DNA of 11,170 nucleotides from Porticoccaceae bacterium (GTDB lineage: Bacteria > Pseudomonadota > Gammaproteobacteria > Pseudomonadales > Porticoccaceae). Positions within the stretch are counted from its first letter, which is position 1. Every line of letters starts with the position of its first letter. Where the stretch lies: positions 1 through 11,170 of the forward strand of contig JAUUYV010000020.1 of the NCBI GenBank assembly GCA_030590275.1, in the 5' to 3' direction. Positions 6,884-11,170 of this stretch are shown piece after piece. A program made the translations under genes and the position numbers. The notes under the pieces are model-generated. The model worked only from the letters and a program-made list of their open reading frames with translations, was not told the origin of the DNA and did not search any database.

Positions 6884-7480
6884 TTATTCGAATTCATCGT
6901 ATAAACCTAACGACTTTAGACTGTGTTCGCATATCGACCATAGCTCGCCTTTACTACGAAATATTTTGGACATTTCACTGAGTCCAGTCATCATGTTCTG
7001 GAGAGACAAAGCCTTAATTCTTACATCGCAATCTTCAATCTCACCTCTTTCGATTGCGAGGGTTATTGTTTTTTCAAAGTACTTTATATTTTTATGGAAG
7101 AAATCTTTTAAGACGGGCTCCAGCTCTTCATTCTTTTTTATAATTTCCTGGATACTACTAACTGCAAGACAGCCTCGGCACGCCTGATCCTGTTCTTGAA
7201 GCTTGCAAATTTCAAACAATCTCTCTGTTAACGAACTTAAAACACTTCGCGATTCATTTATTTCAAACATCTCCTTAGCGGGGCCAGATTCTCTGTAGAA
7301 GTCTAAAATTTCTTTAAAAAGACTTTCTTTACTACCAAAAGCATTATAAAAACTTGAACGGGTTATACCCAACTTTTGAGACATGGAATTAACGGAACAA
7401 GGTTCATATCCATGCTCCCATATTTCATCCATTAATGTGACTATTGCGGCGTCACGATTGAATTCTTTTGGTCTGTTCAT
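6884..7480 (-). CDS. TetR/AcrR-family transcriptional regulator
   Basis: A 198-residue repressor-type protein. The N-terminal helix-turn-helix domain (about 8-55) contains SVNSMSQKLGITRSSFYNAFGSKESLF, a very typical TetR recognition helix. The ligand-binding half contains CRGCL (101-105), a motif shared with NemR/ComR-like TetR proteins. Cysteines are frequent (28, 92, 101, 104, 151, 184), so thiol or electrophile sensing is possible. ATG at 7478-7480 is preceded by AGG at eight bases; a GTG three codons earlier is open but overlaps that signal. GC content is about 36% in the lines I counted, against about 50% or more in the efflux genes, which suggests separate ancestry. It precedes the efflux operon and diverges from a FadL-type channel. 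It occupies the position of E. coli cecR but does not look like its close orthologue. Confidence 0.88.
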   Translation of the reverse strand: MNRPKEFNRDAAIVTLMDEIWEHGYEPCSVNSMSQKLGITRSSFYNAFGSKESLFKEILDFYRESGPAKEMFEINESRSVLSSLTERLFEICKLQEQDQACRGCLAVSSIQEIIKKNEELEPVLKDFFHKNIKYFEKTITLAIERGEIEDCDVRIKALSLQNMMTGLSEMSKIFRSKGELWSICEHSLKSLGLYDEFE

Positions 7481-7833
7481 TTTAAACACCTAAGCCGACA
7501 TAGATACCTTGCATATTCATTTATAAGACAATATGATATATTTTATACAATGATGTACAGAATGAATAGTTGTTTGGCTATTATTTGGCTATGTAGGCTC
7601 CGGTTAATTTTTTTTGCGGCGTGCAAAAGTACATGAAATAAATAATAAGTACAGCTCCATTTATAACTATCGATTAGCAAGCTGTAGTGGGAAACCTCAA
7701 CAGCTAAGTCCCAAAATATTCTGGTAGTTGCGCGCCTCCCAAAGTCTTTATTAACAGTAAGGGGGAGCCACCTGGTGCTTGAATCCGTAATTTTCTGTCG
7801 CCTAAATAATAATATTACAAATAGGCCGTACCA
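7481..7833. other. Divergent intergenic region between regulator and porin
   Basis: I see no gene in these 353 bases. The half next to the regulator (7501-7570) is very AT-rich and holds many TATA-like boxes on the minus strand (for example TTATAAAT), an inverted repeat TATTCAT/ATGAATA (7514-7520 and 7562-7568) and a TGTACA palindrome (7554-7559). An AGCTGT/ACAGCT inverted repeat lies at 7680-7705. Upstream of the porin, TTGAAT near 7780 and the AT-rich run 7802-7815 could form a promoter, but no pair of boxes is convincing. The region should contain both divergent promoters. Confidence 0.5.
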
Positions 7834-9159
7834 ATGCTACTAAATCCATGCAAATCAGTGCGTTTGTCAGTTAGCGTTCTACTCCTGGTATTTGCTCTAT
7901 CTCCCGATGTGAATGCAGGGGGGGGCTACTTTCCTATGGGCTATGGCCCTATTGCCTGGCAAACCGCTGGAGCTGTTACCGCTGTCGCTGAAGATGCGTT
8001 TGCAGGGGCCTCTAACCCTGCCAAACTTTCGGCAGCGGGTAATCAGCTTGATTTGAGCCTTTTGTTCTTGAACCCAAATCGTAAAATAGAACGAACCGGC
8101 GCGACCGGCCCAGCTTCGGCGTATAACTTTTCATCAACCAGTGCAAACTCACTATTCCTGATTCCCGAATTTGCCTACTCTCGACAGGTTAATGACCAGC
8201 TCGCGATTGGTATAACGTCCTACGCCAATGGTGGACTGAATATAGAATATAGCGACACCACAAATACATCGGGTACAAACCTTAACCCAGCCGCCTGTGG
8301 GACCAGGCCGGGAAATTTTGTGGGAGGCTGTGGCGAACTTGGTTTTGATTTGGCTCAACTTATTATTGCACCTACGGTAGCCTGGAAATTCGCCCCTGGA
8401 CAGAGTGTAGGAATTGCACCCCTGTTCACTGTTCAAATGTTCAAGGCCTACGGCTTACAATCTTTTGCTCCGAGCTCGCGTTCCCCCAATAACGTCACCA
8501 ATAATGGCCAGGACTACGCTTTTGGTGGTGGTGTACGGGTAGGCTGGTTCGGCGAGTTCAATCCCTGGCTGAGTCTCGGCGCAGCCTACTCGACTAAAAT
8601 TTATATGCAGGATTTTGATAAATACAAAGGCCTGATTGTCGAAGGTAGCTTTGATGTTCCTGCCAATTACAGTGCGGGGATAGCGGTTAAGCCCAGCAAT
8701 AATTGGTTGGTAGCTTTTGATATTCAACGTATCGAATTTAGAGATGTAAGGGCTCTGAGCAACGGCATATTGCCTTCACTGGTAGACCCAGTGGCAAACC
8801 CTCTGGGCAGCAAGACTGGTAGCGGCTTTGGCTGGCAGCGCAACCAGACCAATTACAAGCTTGGCATTACATATCGCGCTACTCCAGGGCTCACATTACG
8901 ATGTGGCTACACCTATGGTAAACGAGCAAATGACGGTGATCTGGATTCAGCAAGTTTCGGAGTGCTCGCGGTAAACCCAATACGAGCAGCCAGTGTCGGA
9001 TTAACCTGGAAGATGAGCTCAGGCAGCAAGCTTCATATGGCCTACGCGCGTATGGATGGCACCAGATACGGAGGCCCTTCTGCAATATTTCCGGGCGCCA
9101 GAGAATCGGTTAGACCGTTAGTTAACGCCGTAAATATCGCCTGGAGTCGAGATATGTGA
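7834..9159 (+). CDS. FadL/TodX-family outer-membrane channel
   Basis: A 441-residue beta-barrel protein of the OMPP1/FadL/TodX family, which takes up long-chain fatty acids, aromatics or other hydrophobic compounds across the outer membrane. A signal peptide ends in DVNA, with cleavage expected after residue 28. The mature N-terminus (GYGPIAWQTAGAVTAVAEDAFAG) and the NPA motif (61-63, SNPAKLS) are the family hallmark of the hatch region. Alternating amphipathic strands follow to the end. Cys155 and Cys166 flank a Gly-rich loop and may form a disulfide. The last residue is Met (AWSRDM) rather than the usual Phe or Trp of barrel proteins. The ribosome site is weak (AGG about nine bases before ATG). 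It diverges from the TetR gene and may share its control. The ligand is unknown. Confidence 0.85.
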   Translation: MLLNPCKSVRLSVSVLLLVFALSPDVNAGGGYFPMGYGPIAWQTAGAVTAVAEDAFAGASNPAKLSAAGNQLDLSLLFLNPNRKIERTGATGPASAYNFSSTSANSLFLIPEFAYSRQVNDQLAIGITSYANGGLNIEYSDTTNTSGTNLNPAACGTRPGNFVGGCGELGFDLAQLIIAPTVAWKFAPGQSVGIAPLFTVQMFKAYGLQSFAPSSRSPNNVTNNGQDYAFGGGVRVGWFGEFNPWLSLGAAYSTKIYMQDFDKYKGLIVEGSFDVPANYSAGIAVKPSNNWLVAFDIQRIEFRDVRALSNGILPSLVDPVANPLGSKTGSGFGWQRNQTNYKLGITYRATPGLTLRCGYTYGKRANDGDLDSASFGVLAVNPIRAASVGLTWKMSSGSKLHMAYARMDGTRYGGPSAIFPGARESVRPLVNAVNIAWSRDM

Positions 9160-9167
9160 GGCAGTAG

Positions 9168-9226
9168 AGTAAAGGGGCCAGATCCCCTGCTGGGCCGTGA
9201 GGCGTCTCTCACGCGATCATTTTACT
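9168..9226. terminator. Bidirectional terminator between porin and SCO genes
   Basis: The convergent gap holds nested structure. A six-base stem CGTGAG/CTCACG with loop GCGTCT lies at 9196-9213, followed on the plus strand by a T-rich stretch (9217-9231, interrupted). A smaller GGGG/CCCC hairpin lies at 9174-9187. An outer AGTAAA/TTTACT pair (9168-9173 and 9221-9226) encloses both, giving a possible three-way junction. It probably ends the porin transcript and may act in both directions. The outer arm overlaps the last codons of the SCO gene. Confidence 0.5.
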
Positions 9227-9866
9227 TTTTTGCTAACTGGGTGTTTATCGATTCTGCCATCTTCTCTGGGGGGATTTCCCAGTTGTAAGAAGCGGCAAGC
9301 CGATCATCTCCTGTCATGAGATATAACACGGAACTATGGCTCATGGAGTAATCGTTGCGAGTTTCTAGACCTTCACTCGAAGCGATTTTTGCACGGGTGG
9401 CTTTCCAGGCTAAGAGCACACGGGCGATTTCGTCGGGTGCTCCGGTCAGGTAGACGATACGTGGGTCAAAAGCCTGGGAGTACTGATTGAGCCGCTCGGG
9501 CGTATCGCGTTCGGGGTCGACCGTGATAAACAAGGGGTAAAGTTTGTCAGCCAGAGGGCCCAGTTGTTTTAAAGTTTGCGACATGCGGCTTAAGGTGGTT
9601 GGACACACGTCGGGGCAGTGAGTAAACCCGAAAAAAATCAACTTGTAACGATCCGAATAATCCTGGTTAGTAACGGGTTTTCCGCTTTGATCCACCAGAG
9701 AAAATGTGCCACCAATCTGGGATTCAGTACCGGGAGGTACCTTGCCTTCACTGCGGCCAAGTTGTATTAGGTAGTCAGCAAGTACAATAGCAAGCACCAG
9801 CAATGAAACCACTAAGGCCGTTATCAGTGCTTTTTTTATCAGTGGTTTTATCAGCGCTGCCTCCAT
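9222..9866 (-). CDS. SCO1/SenC-family copper chaperone
   Basis: A 214-residue protein of the SCO family, which delivers copper to the CuA site of cytochrome c oxidase or acts as a thiol-disulfide reductase at the outer face of the inner membrane. Residues 12-34 form the membrane anchor and the rest is a periplasmic thioredoxin fold. The copper ligands are visible as CPDVC (Cys84, Cys88) and His177 in SMSHSSV. FGFTHCPDVCPTTLSRM and ITVDPERDTPERL are family hallmarks. I start at ATG 9864-9866. The frame stays open to a TTG at 9914, but that lies inside an insertion-sequence end. No cox genes are nearby, so it is an orphan here. Its upstream DNA has been replaced by the insertion sequence about 40 bases before the start. 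Confidence 0.9.
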   Translation of the reverse strand: MEAALIKPLIKKALITALVVSLLVLAIVLADYLIQLGRSEGKVPPGTESQIGGTFSLVDQSGKPVTNQDYSDRYKLIFFGFTHCPDVCPTTLSRMSQTLKQLGPLADKLYPLFITVDPERDTPERLNQYSQAFDPRIVYLTGAPDEIARVLLAWKATRAKIASSEGLETRNDYSMSHSSVLYLMTGDDRLAASYNWEIPPEKMAESINTQLAKK

Positions 9867-9877
9867 AGGTGCTTTTT

Positions 9878-9895
9878 TAGTGCTAACAGGCCCTA
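9878..9895. promoter_or_regulatory. Second copy of the 18-bp motif, upstream of SCO
   Basis: TAGTGCTAACAGGCCCTA matches the reverse complement of 1555-1572 at 17 of 18 positions. It ends 12 bases before the SCO start codon and lies between that start and the end of the insertion sequence. The proximity suggests a leader element, operator or small dispersed repeat. Function is not shown. Confidence 0.4.
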
Positions 9896-9907
9896 GAGTA
9901 AAGCTTG

Positions 9908-9930
9908 GATTCAACTTCGAAGTGCATGAC
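9908..9930. repeat. Left terminal inverted repeat of the IS30-family element
   Basis: The left end starts GATTCAAC and continues through GAAGTGCATGAC. Read against the reverse complement of 10970-10992 (GATTCAAA, then GAAGTGCATAAC) it agrees at about 18 of 23 positions, with a block of nine identical bases, GAAGTGCAT. Confidence 0.7.
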
Positions 9931-9932
9931 GT

Positions 9933-10901
9933 TTAAGCCGCAACCTTTAGCAAATGTTCCTGCATGATCTTGGTGGGTGTTTGATAGTTTAATGCCTTCC
10001 TCGGTCGGTTGTTGAGCTTTTCTAAAACCGCCACGACATCATTAGCCGCGACTTGTTTGAAGTCGGTCTTCTTTGGCCAGTATTGGCGTAGTAGACCGTT
10101 GGTGTTTTCGTTCAGGCCTCGTTGCCACGAACTGTACGGGTCAGCAAAATAGACCTGCGCGTCCAGCGCCTCAGTAACCTGCTCGTGGTAGGAAAACTCT
10201 TTGCCGTTATCCGCAGTAATTGTCAACACCACATCCCGATAGGGCTCTAGCAAGGCAATAGTGGCCGATGTTACCGTGGCCGCCGACTTATCATCAATCT
10301 GCGCACTGACGGTGAATTTACTGACCCGCTCAACAATCGTCACCATCGCACCGCTGTGGTTTTTGCCGATGATCAGGTCGATTTCCCAATCACCGATGCG
10401 CTCTTTCGCATCGACCTCGCTAGGGCGATCGTGGATACTCACGCGGTTTTTGATCTTCCCGCGTGAGAAGTGACTGCCCTTACGCGAGCGATAGCCTTTG
10501 ATTTGATGCCGAAGGTGCGTGTACAGATCCCCACTTTTATGTTTGTCAGCCCAGACGTGAAGATATATTGTTTCCAGGCTGATAGTGATGCCGCACTCAA
10601 GCTCAAGCCAACCAGATACTTGTTCTGGGCTCTACTCTTGTTTGATCTTCGTCTCTATCGAAGCGATATTAACGCGGGTCATCTTGTGCGGTTTTACGGC
10701 CTGCTGGCGACGACCCCGAGACTTTTTCTGAGCCTGTTTATAGCGGTAGCCCCGCTCACCCACATTGCGCTTCAGCTCGCGACTGATCGTGGATTGACTG
10801 ACACCAATGGCGTTGGCAATGGCCTGTTGACCGCAGCCTTCTTGCTTTAATACGAAAATCTGGCATCGTTGTTCGTAGGTTAGCTGTTTGTGGTATTTCA
10901 T
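9933..10901 (-). pseudogene. IS30-family transposase with in-frame amber stop
   Basis: A full-length 322-codon DDE transposase frame, broken only by TAG at codon 90 (10632-10634). Both halves are in the same frame, and reading through the stop gives IKQE-x-SPEQVSGWL. IS30 proteins usually have Trp there, so a single TGG to TAG change explains it. The N-terminal half has the helix-turn-helix (about 24-46, QQAIANAIGVSQSTISRELKRN). The catalytic half has D175 (GDWEIDLIIG), D231 (TADNGKEF) and E265 (RGLNENTNGLL), with 33 residues between the last two as the family expects. The lower half could be restarted at a GTG (10442) but would lack the DNA-binding domain. Suppression of the amber codon cannot be excluded. 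Confidence 0.88.
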
Positions 10902-10969
10902 CGTTGCATCTCTTGCCGGAGAAAAGCGATTAGCCTACAGACAGCTAGCCGCTTGTTCTACCGCATCAA

Positions 10970-10992
10970 GTTATGCACTTCAGATTTGAATC
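10970..10992. repeat. Right terminal inverted repeat of the IS30-family element
   Basis: The plus strand reads GTTATGCACTTC followed by AGATTTGAATC, the imperfect reverse complement of the left end at 9908-9930. It lies about 70 bases upstream of the transposase start, as expected for a promoter-proximal IS end. Confidence 0.7.
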
Positions 10993-10994
10993 TA

Positions 10995-11170
10995 GGTGTA
11001 GATAAGAATCGTATAGACTTATATGCGTCTCCAAGGCTCGGTTTACAGTCTTTGCTTATCAACCAAACGCTGCCAACAACTAAAGAAGATACATGGGCTG
11101 TGTATTACAACGTTCACCAGTTTATTCAGGGTAATGAAGAAAAGGGCTGGGGTGTTTTTGCACGTGCCGG
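10995..11170 (+). pseudogene. OprB-type carbohydrate porin, 5'-truncated fragment
   Basis: From the end of the insertion sequence to the window edge one frame stays open and gives about 58 residues of an outer-membrane barrel. The segment DTWAVYYNVHQFIQG followed by GWGVFARAG fits the conserved DTW..YN..Q......GWG.F.R.G pattern I know from OprB carbohydrate-selective porins. There is no start codon, ribosome site or signal peptide before it; the preceding bases are the IS end. The gene has therefore lost its 5' part, or is being read from within the IS. It continues beyond the window. Family assignment is by recognition only. Confidence 0.6.

Larger units (their letters stand above)
9907..10993 (-). 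mobile_element. IS30-family insertion sequence, likely inactive
   Basis: About 1.09 kb, within the size range of IS30-family elements, bounded by imperfect inverted repeats and filled almost entirely by one transposase reading frame on the minus strand. The outer base at each end is uncertain by one or two positions. I could not find a matching two- or three-base target duplication in the flanks. The transposase has an internal stop codon, so the copy is probably not autonomous. Confidence 0.8.

Noticed and set aside
7481..7489. GTG start for the TetR regulator three codons upstream
   Set aside because: It would leave the AGG ribosome signal overlapping the start codon; the ATG at 7480 has correct spacing.
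9867..9914. TTG start at 9914 for the SCO protein
   Set aside because: It lies inside the IS terminal repeat and would place the 18-bp motif in coding sequence; the ATG at 9866 gives a normal SCO N-terminus.
9933..10442. Separate 169-codon integrase gene with a GTG start
   Set aside because: It is in the same frame as the upstream HTH half and the sequence between them is conserved transposase, so it is one broken gene.
10470..10850. Plus-strand open frame of 126 codons in the insertion sequence
   Set aside because: Antisense to the transposase HTH and linker region, with no recognisable product.
1..11170. CRISPR array, tRNA or rRNA genes
   Set aside because: I saw no regularly spaced repeats, no tRNA cloverleaf with a TTC-type arm, and no rRNA-like stretches on reading through the window.

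Overview
The window looks like chromosomal DNA of a Gammaproteobacterium, probably an environmental or marine type. The evidence is the close resemblance of one operon to enterobacterial ybhGFSR, the presence of SCO, FadL-type and OprB-type proteins, and a mixed base composition of roughly 50% GC with clear AT-rich islands. The species cannot be named from the sequence alone.

Layout. (1) 1-760, minus strand: the N-terminal half of an MsbA/LmrA-type ABC exporter, cut by the window edge. (2) 966-1499, minus: a peroxiredoxin-like thioredoxin-fold protein with a CPFC motif. (3) 1631-6641, minus: a tight four-gene operon for an ABC-2 type efflux pump, read as HlyD-type adaptor, double-NBD ATPase, permease, permease. 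A strong-looking promoter precedes it at 6717-6746. (4) 6884-7480, minus: an AT-rich TetR-family regulator. The order regulator-adaptor-ATPase-permease-permease is that of E. coli cecR(ybiH)-ybhG-ybhF-ybhS-ybhR. (5) 7834-9159, plus: a FadL/TodX-type outer-membrane channel, divergent from the regulator. (6) 9222-9866, minus: a SCO1/SenC copper chaperone converging on the porin across a structured terminator region. (7) 9907-10993: an IS30-family insertion sequence whose transposase carries an in-frame amber codon. (8) 10995-11170, plus: an internal piece of an OprB-type carbohydrate porin that begins exactly where the IS ends.

How the genes may work together. The adaptor, ATPase and two permeases should form an inner-membrane efflux machine for hydrophobic or cationic compounds, controlled by the TetR protein. 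No TolC-like outer-membrane factor is present, so that partner is either elsewhere or, speculatively, the system cooperates with the divergent FadL-type channel. The peroxiredoxin-like and SCO genes are both thiol/redox proteins, and both have a nearly identical 18-bp motif upstream.

I found no entirely new system. The best leads are: the shared 18-bp motif; the ATPase, whose sequence defects all fall in one of its two ATP sites; the operon leader with stacked repeats and an eight-G tract; hairpins starting one base after three different stop codons; and the IS-linked rearrangement that joins SCO to a beheaded porin.
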